From: Adiantum capillus-veneris
Taxonomy: Eukaryota; Streptophyta; Polypodiopsida; Polypodiales; Pteridaceae
DNA length: 64,000 nt
Reading direction: 5' to 3'
Assembly: GCA_014529385.2 (NCBI GenBank)
Contig: CM043954.1
Coordinates: forward strand, 9,138,306-9,202,305
Part shown: piece after piece, positions 23,769-35,561 of the stretch
Position numbering within the stretch: position 1 is the first letter of the stretch
How the letters are laid out: each line of letters starts with the position of its first letter
Position numbers and translations under genes: made by a program
The notes under the pieces: generated by a model
Seen by the model: the letters and a program-made list of their open reading frames with translations, nothing else
Told to the model about the DNA's origin: nothing
Database searches by the model: none

Positions 23769-23860
23769 AAAGAAAGTAAAATAAAGTGTCAGAACACAGT
23801 TGTTTAAATTAACTTTAAGCTTAATTTTAAATCAAAGTCTTCACACAAACACTTACAGGC

Positions 23861-25094
23861 CTAAGCCTCGACGAGTGAGGCATCATCGATAAGATCTTGC
23901 ACCGTATCATTGTATATCTCTAATTGCAAACATAACTCTGCCCCAACTCGTTCTGGCAGATTGTCTTCATCCATTGCATCTTCATCTACAAGTGTCAATT
24001 CTGGCTCATCTGCGTCATCCCTCGTATATCTGTCAGCTTCCTCTGCCATACCTTCGTTCATCTCATCTAATGTCACAGTAGTATGGACGTCGTCTGACTG
24101 ACTTTCCTCCAGGAGATCTTGCCCTTCAAATACTTGTTTATTTCTTGGAGCAACCTGAACCACAAACCACCATTGTCGCTCTCGAAGGTCCGGTACAAAG
24201 ACCACTTGCTCGCAATGTTCGAGGAGAGCAAATGTGTTGCTCGCATCTGTCCAAGTCTTTGTAGAATCTATTTGCACAAGTTTGTTTCCATCTCTGCGTA
24301 CCGTTGCATTGCGACAAGAAGTAATCACCTTGAACCACTTCACATCCAACAAAAACATCTCAAACCCCCTGAAGCTTACTTTCAGGATATCTGACACCAA
24401 ACCACAGTAATCCAGGTTGCTAGTGCTCTCATTCGTGTCTCTAGCACTAGCCCTGCTCTTTTGCATGAAACTAACCATTACCCCACTGTCAAACGTGTTT
24501 CTTCTGCTGTCAATTTGTTGTGTTCTGAAATGCTTTCCATGCGACCACAGTGCCATGTATGTATGATACTTCCAGTCACATCCAATAGCCAGATCTTCCT
24601 CTTCTAGAGATATGGGTTCTCCGATCTGTCGAGCTGCTCTCACTGTCTTGTCCAACCATGCCATTGTAGGGAATTCAGGTAGAGGAGCGAGATAGTCTGG
24701 CAAGGGTAAGCCTCTAGTCGTTCGACTTCGCTTGAAATCCTGTCGCTCTAGATTGCGTCTCTATTTCTCTTCTTCGTACCTTTCAAGCCATTTTTGCATC
24801 GGCACTGAATTTAGTATGCAGAACTTCATGATCTTTTCTCGCATGGCCAGGTTCATTTTCTTCGGCACCCCTTGCCCTTGCGGCTCCTCTCCCACCAGTC
24901 TTGCATCCTCCTCATCGCTCCACAGTCGAGGCATTTCTGGGTCAGAAACGGATAGAAATTCGGTCGTCGATACAAGAGACTCTTGCACCAGCCATCCTTC
25001 TGCCATGCTCCCCTCTGGACGCGCTTTTTGGCGAACAAAACCCTTAAGTGTTTTCATGAACCGCTCTAGAAAGAACATCCAACGGCTGTGGACT
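23861..25094 (-). pseudogene. CACTA-B transposase 3' part: DUF4218 end, DUF4216
   Basis: From 25094 the minus strand resumes the interrupted DUF4218 domain (SRWMFFLERFMKTLKGFVRQ, then KARPEGSMAEGW). A TAG near 24759 stops the frame. The same frame reopens at 24703 and continues with DUF4216: YCGLVSDILKVSFRGF, MFLLDVKWFKV and CEQVVFVPD, then an acidic C-terminus. The order DUF4218-DUF4216 matches plant CACTA TNP2 proteins and CACTA-A exons 4-6. The upstream part of the domain lies at 32802-32965, on the other side of CACTA-A. Confidence 0.9.
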
Positions 25095-25157
25095 CACTAC
25101 AAGAGGCTCTTCACATTAGCGACGCTCACACAGCGACGCTCAAAAAAAAAAATTCCC

Positions 25158-25263
25158 GGCGTCGCTATGAGCGTCGCTATAAGCGTCGCTATGAGCGTCG
25201 CAAATTTACAAAGAAATTTGCGACGCTCATAGCGACGCTTATAGCGACGCTCATAGCGACGCC
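25158..25263. repeat. Perfect 50-bp-arm hairpin in the 5' subterminal region of CACTA-A
   Basis: Arms 25158-25207 and 25214-25263 are perfectly complementary with loop ACAAAG. The arms contain four GCGTCGCTAT-type motifs. CACTA-C has the same loop with 26-bp arms, lacking 24 bp per arm. Confidence 0.92.
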
Positions 25264-25359
25264 AGCTGGGGTAAAAAAAATAACCGAGCGCGCCCAAAAA
25301 CTCAGATCTCAGATCTGAGTTTTTCGGCGCCCTCAAGCAAGAGCAGGTAACGCTCTCCC

Positions 25360-25389
25360 TCACTCTCTCTCTCTCTCTCTCTCTTTTTC

Positions 25390-25433
<44 letters not shown>

Positions 25434-25548
25434 AGAGGAAGGAGAGCCAGGTATGCTCCTTCCCTCTCCTCATTCTCATGTTCCCTTCCCCTCTTTCTCT
25501 CTCCCTCGCTCTCTCTCTCACACACACACATACACACACACATAGTGT

Positions 25549-25599
<51 letters not shown>

Positions 25600-25830
25600 A
25601 GAAAGTGCAAAACGCACACACATACATAAACAAAGAATGCACACACACATTGAGAGAGAAAAAGAGAGAGAGAGCATGCATAAACAAAAAACGCACGCAT
25701 TGAGAGAGGAAAAGAGAGAGAGAACATGCATAAACAAAAAACGCACACATTGAGAGAGGAAAAGAGAGAGAAAACATGCATACGATCCAAAAAAACGCAC
25801 ACACATTGAGAGAGAAAGAAAGAGAAACTA
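25360..25830. repeat. Microsatellites in the CACTA-A leader
   Basis: CT, CA and GA runs and copies of a TTGAGAGAGGAAAAGAGAG unit, in mirror order to CACTA-C 1385-1915. Translations are low complexity and not genes. Confidence 0.88.
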
Positions 25831-26180
25831 AGGGAGCGTCGTAGGAAACTAATTAAAATTAAAAGACCTAAAGATCTAGCCGACGAGGAGTTGAACTGAA
25901 GACCTATTATTCAAGAGAGAAATGGCATAATCAATCTATCATACTTGGCATGGGTGATAGAAAGGTTATACCATTTATCTCTTTTTATTGGCACACACAT
26001 CCACACACGCGCACACACACAGGAAGAAGAGAGTTATAACGTCGTAGGAAACTATCTTAAAAGACGTTAAAGATTAGGTTATATGTAGACTTACATTAAA
26101 TTAGATTTAGGTTTATTTTTAACTAGATTTACGTTTATTTAAGCTAGATTTAGATTTACGTTATATTAGATTAGATGCGG

Positions 26181-26393
26181 GTCTCCATAGACTGCGATGC
26201 CTGCATGAAGCGGGTGAAGAAAGCCCTCAATGGAATATAGGGTATTGCTGCCTTCACTCATGGTGGGCTCCGTCGATCCAAAAGTACTGGTGAAATGTCT
26301 TCAGAAGATAGGGAAGAAGGTGGATCTTCAGGGCGGCAAGAGTCACTACATCCCCGACACAATGACCATCTAGACAACCTCTAGTCATTAGAC
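26181..26393 (+). pseudogene. Captured HMA-domain host gene fragment in CACTA-A
   Basis: The frame begins VSIDCDACMKRVKKALNGI, then meets a stop; after a frame change it encodes VDPKVLVKCLQKIGKKVDL. CxxC plus the VDPKxVL..GKK block fits the HMA domain of plant HIPP/metallochaperone proteins. It has no Met start and lies in the untranslated leader, upstream of the transposase, in transposase orientation. The copy in CACTA-C (640-1004) is longer, so both descend from one capture event followed by deletion in CACTA-A. Confidence 0.68.
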
Positions 26394-26495
26394 TTACGTT
26401 AAATTAGATTTAGCTTTATTTTTAGTTAGATTTACGTTTATTTAGATTTACGCTTATTTACGTTAGATCGAGTCCACGCAAGAATTACTTACGGT

Positions 26496-26757
26496 TTAGG
26501 GTTTAGAGTTAGACGAACAGTGAAAAGATCTACTGTGAAAAGATGTTAAGATGAAGTGAAGTGCTACAGCTAGAGAAGAGGCAAAGGGATTTTGTCCACT
26601 ACATGCAGTATCATGTAGACGTGGGTGTCTAGATTTCTTGTACCCACAAATATAGGTATTGACCAATAAAGACGAGATTATAACCCGGTGGTTCTGATCT
26701 CCGTGCACCTCTAGACCGAGGTGTGCGGGGATTGGACATGACTAGAGAATGTGAGGT

Positions 26758-26813
<56 letters not shown>

Positions 26814-26815
26814 GA
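26496..26815. repeat. Conserved CACTA leader block and GA run
   Basis: A block of roughly 260 bp is shared with CACTA-C (about 35-310) and, more diverged, with CACTA-B (33862-34058), always just upstream of the transposase start and in the same orientation relative to the element. The frames are not conserved between families, so a promoter or 5'-UTR function is the best guess. A GA run (26759-26810) follows. Confidence 0.6.
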
Positions 26816-26875
26816 CGAAGAATGCCAATAGAATATTAAATTTGTTGTCCAGGTTATAAGTTTTTTATCCTCATT

Positions 26876-29800
26876 ATGAGTAGCGACGAGGATGTGGGAC
26901 CGTCCAACCGAAACACCTATCTCTCAACGAGGGTCTTATGTCCTTGTAATCAATGCAAGCATGCTGTGCGACGGACAAGACGTGTTTCTTTGCAGCACGT
27001 TCGCGAATTTGGCGAGTTCGATCCATCTATTATAGATCGAGTTGTTGCCAATTATAACTCGTCGGACTCTGACGCTGGCCAACAAGCAGCAATCTTGCAA
27101 CCCAATAGACGTATTCGCAGGCGCTTTGGTCAAGCAGCATATGTGAGGCCACAAGATGTAGCCTCTGACAGCTCGGGGGATGATCATGCAGAGCACATTC
27201 CCAACGAGGCAATGTTTGAGCCCGAGATTGATGAAATGATCGAGACGATCATGGATTCAGAAAGGCTTATCTATGATGATATGAAAAGTGAAGCCGATAC
27301 ATCATTGTATAATGGAGCACGTATGTCTAGATTGAAAGCACTCCTGGTTCTTCTCAACATGCAGGCAAAGTTTGGATGGAGTGACACTAGCGTCACAGCG
27401 CTTTTCAGGTGATCTATTACAATTAGTTTACTTTAATAGAACTCTAAATGTATAATGATCTGATAGATTTTTACACGACTGTATCATATTTTTATGTTGT
27501 GTAGATTGCTGAAAGAGCACATTCTACCAGCTGACAATGTGATGCCAGATTCCCGAGATGAAGCAAGAAAGATTTTGCGAAACTTGGGGATGGATTACAA
27601 TTCTATCCACGCTTGTCCTAATGACTGCATTCTTTTCAGAGGGGAATACACAGACATGGAGAAGTGTCCGAAATGTGATTCCGAAAGATATCGAGTAGAT
27701 CTCCACGGGACAAAAATTCCACAAAAGGTTTTGCGACATTTTCCTTTGCTTCCTCGCATCAAGCATTTCTTCGAATGTAAGTCCATGGCCGCCCTAGCAT
27801 CATGGCATGAGGAGAATAAATCTTCGGATGGTGTGCTACGAATTCCTGCAGATTGCGCAGCCTGGAAACATATAGATGGAACATGGTCGGATTTTGCCAG
27901 GGAAGCTCGAAATTTGCGCTTAGGCCTGGCTATGGATGGCGTAAATCCATTTGGTCAAAGATCAACATCTTACAGTGTATGGCCCGTTGTCATCGTCAAC
28001 TACAACATTCCCCCGTGGTTGACTACGAAGAAGGGGCACCTATGGCTAAGCTTGATTGTGCCAGGGCGATATAAAGTGGGGAATATGGATGTGTATCTTC
28101 GTCCACTATTGGAAGAGCTACAACAATTGTGGATTGGCATAGAGGTGGTGGATATGAGCCGACACACAGGACGACGGAATGCTTTGATCAGAGGTATTCT
28201 AATGTGGACCATGCATGACTATCCCGGGCTAACAGAATGCTCAGGTGATCTATTGACACTCCTCACTCAGACACTGTAAATCTTGTTTTTCCCCATAGTT
28301 GATCTATTATCATGTGTATACATGCAGGGCTTCAAACAAGCGGATACAGAGCATGTGTCACATGTGGACCTAGACTGAATGCACGTAGGGCACCCTCACT
28401 GAAGAAGCAAATCTACGAAGGTCATCAAGCGTATCTTCCGGAGAATCATGTGTTACGCGACGGCTTTTTGGGAAGAGAGCCACCAAGGATGTCTGCACAA
28501 GCATGGTTAGAGCAGAAGGAGATGTGCGATGACGGATTGCCTCCAGGGATGAAGAGACTATCTCTATGGTACGAGTTACCATACTGGCCCCGACTCGTGA
28601 TCAATCACTTGCTCGATCCAATGCACATATTCAAGAATGTGGGTAATCTACTATGGGACCATTTGACCGGCAAGAAAGATACTTTGGGAGCCAGAGTTGA
28701 CCTTAGAAATGTGGATCGTATGGAGCAATATTGGCCGCAAACAGCGTCTGATGGATCGATAAAACTTCCTAAAGCACCATGGATTTTCACAGGAGCCCAA
28801 GAACGCAAAGTAAAAGAGGCCATTCGATCTTTGCGGACCCCCACTGGCGTAATGCACTCGCTCCGAACGTGTTTTACTAAAGAAGGAAAGCTTACCGGTT
28901 TGAAGTCACACGATTGGCATAAAATGTGTCAGGTACGTTCATAGTGGACTTTAATATCATTGCATAAAATGTGGACTTTAATATCATTGCTGCACATACT
29001 TTACAGTTTATTTTACCGGTTGCCATTGAGGGATGTTTGTCTCTCGACATCCGTAACACAATCTACAAACTTGCAAAGCTGGTGCAATGGATCTCACAAA
29101 AGGAGATCGACGTAGACTCCATACCATTCGCCAAACTAAATGCTGCGGAGCTTGTGTGCATGTTTGAGAAACATTTTCCTACTACAATGCTAACCATTCA
29201 GGTGCATCTTCTTGTTCACATAGTTGATGAGGTGGAAATAGCTGGCACAGTTCATTCCAGATGGATGTTCTTCTTAGAGCGTTTCATGAAAACGCTTAAG
29301 GGATATGTGCGTCAAAAGGCACGTCCGGAGGGTAGCATGGCAGAAGGTTGGTTGGTATCAGAGTCCCTAGTGTACATTGGAGAGTGGCTAGACGGATTTG
29401 ATAAATCCCGGGACACGCTATGGCGAACCATAGATGATGAGCGCATATCTGGGATTGTCATGTGCAATCTCGGTGTTGAGAAGAAGATGACGGAAGATCT
29501 AGAGGCTAAAATCAACCGATTTTGCATGCTTCACAATCCAGTGATGCAAAAGTGGATTTCACAATATGAGGATGCAAAGCAAGAGCGACAAAGGGCACGA
29601 ATCGAGTGGAGACGGGGAAGACGACCACCGATGCACTATCCAGCGGTTCTGGAGAGCCTACCAACCTTCATGAGCTTAAGATGGTTGCACAACCAATTGA
29701 AAAGCGCACAACAATGCGGTGACGAAGTGACTGAAGAAGAGTGGGAGTACTCTCGGGGTTGCGCGACCAAGGTAAGTTTGCAATGTACGACTAGCAAGTG

Positions 29801-30603
29801 ACTTTATTTATAAACGTTTGAACGGCCACTCATAATCTTTGTTCGTTGTAGTATAAGTCATACACAGCAGCATGGTGTAAAGGTCGACATTTTAGGGTGG
29901 AACGAATCGACAAAAAGCGTTTTACTCAAGATTGTGGAATCATGGCAAAATTTGAACAGTCTAGTCGACGACGTTCCTCTGATGCAGATCCGTGGTGGCG
30001 GAACTCACTTACTTCGGCACGCTGCAAGAGATTTTGAGGATCGATTACAGAGGATTTTTTGTCGACTTGTTCGACGTGCAATGGTTCAAGATAATCATGG
30101 AGGGTCGAAACGCTACTGTGCGTAGAGGAGAGTCTGGTTTTCTTGAGGTGGATTCTACTAAGAAATGGACTGACCTAAGAGACACTTTCGTACTACCCGA
30201 GCATTGTGAACAAGTAAGTATATAAATAGTTAACATCCCCCTTTTACAAGTTATGTGCTTGAAAGCTCTCATGTAAGTTATGTGGCTCTGGCAGGTAGTA
30301 TTTCATCCTACAAAGTCTACATCAAACTGGTGGTACGTCATAGAGGTAGCCCCTCGTAGTGCAAGGACGTATGAAGGCTACCATGTGCCAATCACAACGA
30401 CATCAATGGAGGAGATCAGAGAAGATGCTCAATCAGAAGCCGCTGCGGTGGTGCCAGACGAGCATCAAGATGCTACTACTCTATATGGGGTGCATGCAGA
30501 GGAGCTACAAAATGAAACAGAGGATATGTGTTTAAACGGAGAGCTCTATATAGATATAGGAAGTTATGCTGAGTTATGCGAGGATGAGAGAGAGATCTCT
30601 TAA
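26876..30603 (+). CDS. CACTA-A transposase (TNP2/TNPD-type), six exons
   Basis: Exons by GT-AG and frame: 26876-27408, 27505-28244, 28328-28932, 29007-29771, 29852-30213, 30295-30603. Exon 1 has the transposase-associated domain (CPCNQCKHAVRR). Exons 1-3 carry the TNP2 domain (Transposase_21): ACPNDCILFRGEY, CPKC, LAMDGVNPFGQ, TMHDYPGL, LLDPMHIFKNV, with likely catalytic Asp in MDG and LDPMH. Exon 4 is DUF4218 (SRWMFFLERFMKTLKGYV). Exons 5-6 are DUF4216 (YFGTLQEILRIDYRG, FDVQWFKI) with an acidic C-terminus. The enzyme would cut and join the CACTA ends in the nucleus. The frame shifts by one base near 29985-29992 in exon 5, between DADP and VAELTYF; all other junctions keep frame. Either this copy is mildly defective or the splice prediction there needs adjusting. 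Confidence 0.92.
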
Positions 30604-30875
30604 AGCCACAAATATTGTATTTGAACAATTTTGCTCCGTGCTGTAAAAGCTCTAGCTCTCTAAGTAGCTTCCATGGTGTGTAACGCTCTTTTCTACTCGC
30701 GCTCACATCTTTTGATTGAAAATTCTGAGTTTTCGACTTGCCTCTTCTACCACTCGATTCATTGCGTCATTGTATTTATATGCGTCATTACGACATTGTA
30801 TTTAATGGTCTTTGCGTCATTGTCTACTCTATTCATTCAATATTAAGTTTAAATATTCGTGTGTTTAATGCAGGT

Positions 30876-32189
30876 ATGGATGATGAGGAGTTTCTTTCTT
30901 CTTTGTCACCGCAGCAGAGACAGTGGTACGTGGAGCGTCATCGCTCTGGCGCATCATCGCGCGTTCCTACACCATCCGCATCTCCCTCTCTTTCGGAGCA
31001 TTCGGCGCGCTCCGAAGCTTCGGCGTCGACGAGACGAGCGTCACACTCGTCTAGACACCGGCGCTCTAGTGGTGGCGGTGGCGGTTGTTGTGGGGATTCC
31101 GCCACCGATGCCTCCACACCGCCTCGTGTTCGACGAGGCTCTTTACCCTCCCCTTCTTTGCCCGCCCCCACACCAGCCACAGCATCGCCATCTACGCCAG
31201 GTTTTGCACGGCTGACTATTCCTAGAAGCTACACACCTCTACCTACTCCGCCAGGAGCCACCCCACTCGACACTCCTCGCTTCGGGGCCCAGACGCCGGT
31301 GGAGACACCTGACGTCCGTACCCCCATCGACACGCCGCTAGAGACCCCTGCCGGGACACCCAGGTTCACGCGTCACCGGCCAGAGGGCTTGCCTTACTCC
31401 GTCGACATCAGCGGCGGCATCATCATGGATGATGACGGCAAGAAGGTGATCTCGCGCATGCGTGGTCTTTGCTCTCAGCTGTTTAGACACTATATACTAA
31501 ACAAATGGAGTGAAGTACCAAGTGATTTAAAAAACAGAGTCATTAGCATACTTCATGATGAGTTTCCCGTTCCAACACGGGATCAGCGCTTCAATGAAGA
31601 CCTGATGAAGATTCGAATGCGCGAATACTGCAAACACAAGCGTTCCGAAGTGCAAAAAGCAATCAAGAATGGGTGGAATAGGCCAGATTGGCTGGCCAAA
31701 GAAGATTGGAAGAATGCGAAGAAAGCAGCGCGCGAGAATCCCGACAAGTGGAAGCAACAAAAGGATGCAGCCAGAGCGCGAGTAGAGGCAGGGAGCTCGC
31801 ACCACTTGGGGAGCGGTGGATGGGCATCATTTGAGGCCGATTTTGTAAGTCTTTTCACATTGCTCTTTATGCATGTTCGATAGTTTAGGGTTTATGAGTT
31901 TTTTAGTTCTAACATAATGAAATCTTTGTATGTTTTGACAGTGGTCGATGACAGGACGTGATCCCACACCGTACGAGCGCGAGTACGCAGGCAGGAAGGG
32001 CTTAAACGCCCTGATGGACATTCTCAGTACTCGCGGCGGCATGGTTAGTATTAGGGTTTACTCTTTTTTATTTTTTGTATTGTTTTATAAATGTCGTTAT
32101 ATGTTTATATTTACTGAAAACTGTCTTATTGTCTTTTTTTGCAGAATCCGACAGATACGCCGCTTGGACGCGATGAGACGTCTGATTAG
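30876..32189 (+). CDS. CACTA-A second gene, TNPA-like (Transposase_24-type) protein
   Basis: Exons 30876-31844, 31943-32043 and 32145-32189 join in frame at GT-AG sites and end in ETSD then TAG. The N-terminal 180 residues are Ser/Thr/Pro-rich with a Gly run. The C-terminal half has the basic helical region of plant En/Spm family Transposase_24 proteins: LFRHYILNKWSEVP, CKHKRSEVQKAIKNGW and SSHHLGSGGWASFEAD, followed across the intron by a GRDPTPYEREY segment. TNPA-type proteins bind subterminal repeats and pair the ends; the likely targets are the GCGTCGCTAT motifs. It lies 272 bp downstream of the transposase stop, on the same strand. Confidence 0.85.
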
Positions 32190-32539
32190 ACGACGTCAGT
32201 TTAGCCGTAGCTAGATAGCATTAGTTTAGGGTTTCTCATAGCTTATGTATCATGAGACGGATTTTATACGTCTTTTTGAACCATGTATATTATTACATTT
32301 GTCACCGCAATTCCTTTTGCCAATCAATTCTTTATGCCTATGATGTTGTACAATTGTCATTATTACATTTGCCAATCAATTCAGTTTGTCTATGATGTGT
32401 ACAATTGTCAATTTTGCAAACAATGCGTCTTGTGGGTGACTATTTTGGGTCTATTATTTACCTTTGCACTTTTTTTAAAAAGTGAATCAAGTACAATATG
32501 GTTGATGGGTGGCAGGGCATTCAATGCCCTGCCACCAAA

Positions 32540-32801
32540 AAAATATTCTCTCAGGCGTCGCTATAAGCGTCGCTATTTATGGCTCTGAAGCGTCGCTATA
32601 TGCGTCGCTATACTCTTCTGTGAGAGCGTCGCTATCTGCGTCGCTATGAGCGTCGCTATATAGCGACGCAGATAGCGACGCAGATAGCGACGCTCTCGTA
32701 GCGACGCTTTTAGCGACGGTTATAGCGACGCCGGGGGTTATAAAAACCCAGTGTATTTCCGTCGCTAAGAGCGTCACAAGAGCACACAACCTCTTGTAGT
32801 G
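32540..32801. repeat. 3' subterminal repeats and terminus of CACTA-A
   Basis: About fifteen GCGTCGCTAT/ATAGCGACGC motifs occur in both orientations; they can fold into a long hairpin centred near 32660. The terminus is CCTCTTGTAGTG. Confidence 0.88.
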
Positions 32802-33765
32802 ACTGTACCTGCCACTGCAACCTCATCTACTACATGGACGAGCAAGTGCATTTGGATAGTTAGGCAGCTCGTGGGTAGATACTTCTCAATCATGCAAACT
32901 GCCTCAATGGAGTTAGCCCTTGCGACTGCAATAGATCTCCTTGGAAGAGATGCACCGCACTAGCTCTGAAATCTTGTATATGCAGGTCCGCACTTCCTCC
33001 GTTAAACACCCCTTGATCTGCGAATTCATTGCGAAAAAGAATGCAATCATTTGGACATGCATGAATCTTGTTGTAGTCCAAGCCAACTGAGGTCAGAAGT
33101 TGCTTTGCGTGTGGCCTGGAGTGGGGCATTTCATTGCCAGCCGAGAGAAGTTGCTCCTGCAATAACCTGTTTAAGCCACATTAAATTAAAAAGCTCTCCG
33201 AGCACATCACCGTTGCAATCGGAAAATCTCTTTTGTAAATTATGTACCTAAACAAAGCAGTGACGCTTGCATCTGACCACCCGTACACTGACTGAAGATT
33301 CAAAAACGCCAGACAAGTACAAAGCACATATATTTTGGCGCCTTCATAGATTGGTTGACGTGCCAACTTCCTCAACATGTCTTCAAGAGATAGGCGCACG
33401 ACTTCTGGTGCTGCTTCGTTTGCGTTCTCCTCGCTTGTCTGGAAGAAGGCATCCAGCATCTCCTCCATGCCGTCGTCTTCTGTCTGTAAGTCCTTTTCTG
33501 CTTCCTTCCGTGGCTCTATATTGGTCGGACCTTCACGCATAATCTTTTTTCTCTCTCTCTCTCTCTCAGATGTAGGTGCTATGTCGCGGAAATCAATGCC
33601 TGTTCCGTAGGAGTCGTATCGCAGATTCTGTACGGTTTCTCTAGCAAACTCTCCGTACTTGTGCACATGCTCATTACATATCCTACGCTTGTGCAGGATT
33701 TGATACTTGCAGAGCGTGCACGAGCATGCAATCTTTTCCTCCATGTTAGTTGATGACGTTGCCAT
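32802..33765 (-). pseudogene. CACTA-B transposase 5' part, TNP2 domain internally deleted
   Basis: Exon 1 (33765-33248) starts MATSSTNMEEK and carries CSCTLCKYQI, a transposase-associated motif, ending ASVTALFR as in CACTA-A. Exon 2 starts at 33166 and encodes the TNP2 start (HACPNDCILFRNEF), then breaks near 33010. After about 45 bases of unrelated sequence the DUF4218 region begins (ISSKEI, then VCMIEKYLPTS, HLLVHVVDEV) and runs to 32802, where CACTA-A is inserted. The body of the TNP2 domain, some 350 codons in CACTA-A exons 2-4, is gone. Reading frame resumes at 25094. Confidence 0.88.
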
Positions 33766-33788
33766 CTACAATGATTATGAATGTTGTT

Positions 33789-33848
33789 TATATATATATA
33801 TATATATCTATATATATATATATATCTATATATATATATATATATATA
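33789..33848. repeat. TA microsatellite
   Basis: Interrupted TA/TATC run directly upstream of the CACTA-B transposase start. Confidence 0.9.
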
Positions 33849-33861
33849 CTCCTCACAATGT

Positions 33862-34058
33862 AAACTACCTCGCATTCTCTAGTCTTGCCCAATCTCTGTA
33901 CACCTCGGTCCAGAGGTGTACGGAGATCAGGACCATTGGGTCAAAATCTCGTCTTTATTGGTCAAATCCTATATGGGTAGACACATACGTGCACTCCCAG
34001 GTGTACATGGCAATGCATGTAGCAGGCAAAACCCCTTTGCCTCTTTTAGTTCCATAGT
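33862..34058. repeat. CACTA leader block in CACTA-B
   Basis: Diverged copy of the block at 26496-26760. Shared anchors are CATTCTCTAGTC, CACCTCGGTC, CGTCTTTATTGGTCAA and CAAAACCCCTTTGCCTCT. It sits upstream of the transposase exactly as in CACTA-A. Confidence 0.65.
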
Positions 34059-34208
34059 TTCTTCTCTGTCTACGAACCCACCTGCCTCCATTCCGAGGTA
34101 GCCTATCAGAGAAAGCTTTCCAATGCCGCACTAAATGAATCATATATTAAAGCATGACCATTTTTGTCATTTTTGTAATGTTCCGTCTGTTTGCAATTTT
34201 TTGCACAG

Positions 34209-34413
34209 GTTTTTCCAAGGATATTATGCCCATCCTAGTGTTTTTTTCACCACATGCACAAGCCATGGAAGCTCTCAGCCCAATGAAAGTTTTCTACCTG
34301 ATTGTGAACCGGACGGGGCCTCCATGTCCAAGCCAGAAGATAATGTGGAGATGGATGAGCAACTTGAGAAAGATTCAGAAGCCTTGCATGGTTCTTGCTC
34401 AAAAAAGCAATCT
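34209..34413 (+). pseudogene. Exon-like open stretch in CACTA-B, possible captured host exon
   Basis: An acceptor-like TTTTTTGCACAG precedes an open frame encoding FLPDCEPDGASMSKPEDNVE and EQLEKDSEALHGSCSKK, with normal amino-acid diversity unlike the low-complexity DNA around it. It then runs into CT repeats. It is antisense to CACTA-B's own genes. I do not recognise the protein. Confidence 0.3.
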
Positions 34414-34898
<485 letters not shown>

Positions 34899-35290
34899 AG
34901 GAGCGACTGAGCTAGGGAGATCTAGACGTCCACGACTGCGGAGGACTACACAACATTGGCAGAGGCTGCATCAGAGGATCTAGCTAGGTCACTTTGGCTC
35001 GACATGCATAACGCCCGGTCAGACTACTGACCATGGAGGAGATTGATGAGATCCGCCAGCGACAACTGCTGGATCTCCTATGATCTACCTATCCCAGCTA
35101 GCTGGTTTAGCCGTTTAGTCCATACCCAACAGTTTAGGATTCCATAATATTTTATTTTGTCATCTTCTTACTCTGACTTTGTATGAGATCCATCACATTG
35201 TAACTTTCTTGTCTCATGTCTCATAGGTCACTTTGGCCTTTCGAAGACGTTAATATAACATTTCATTTCATTTCTCTCTTTAATTATTTT
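34899..35290 (+). mobile_element. LINE 3' end inserted in CACTA-B
   Basis: The end of ORF2 is visible (LTMEEIDEIRQRQLLDLL then stop, about 35027-35083), followed by a 3' UTR with CTCATAGGTCACTTTGGCC and GAAGACGTTAATATAAC, then TTTCATTTCATTTCTCTC. The same block occurs on the minus strand at 52021-54310. The copy is 5'-truncated. Confidence 0.78.
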
Positions 35291-35320
35291 TCTTTAATTT
35301 TAATTTCCTAAGCATACATT

Positions 35321-35323
<3 letters not shown>

Positions 35324-35400
<77 letters not shown>
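35324..35400. repeat. CT microsatellite
   Basis: About 38 CT units, 35 bp downstream of the LINE tail. Confidence 0.95.
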
Positions 35401-35403
<3 letters not shown>

Positions 35404-35561
35404 CTACACACACACACGATGTAGAGAGAGAGAGAGGGGGGGTTGGGGGGGGGGCATAATACCTGCGCAGCAGGTGGAGGCCAAGATTTGAGCAGAGCGC
35501 AGGCGAAAATGGCCCCTGTTGCTCGCGGGTTTCGCTTTTTTTCCCCAAATTTTTTTTGCAT

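Larger units (their letters stand above)
25095..32801 (+). mobile_element. CACTA-A: nearly complete CACTA (En/Spm) transposon nested in CACTA-B
   Basis: Termini are CACTACAAGAGG at 25095 and CCTCTTGTAGTG at 32801, flanked by the TSD ACT (25092-25094 and 32802-32804). At 7,707 bp it has the full layout: subterminal repeats, leader with a captured host fragment, a six-exon transposase gene (26876-30603), a three-exon TNPA-like gene (30876-32189) and 3' subterminal repeats (32540-32745). Both genes are on the plus strand. Only one frameshift was noticed in the coding regions, so it is the youngest and best preserved element here. The insertion point is inside the DUF4218 codons of CACTA-B's transposase. 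Confidence 0.98.
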
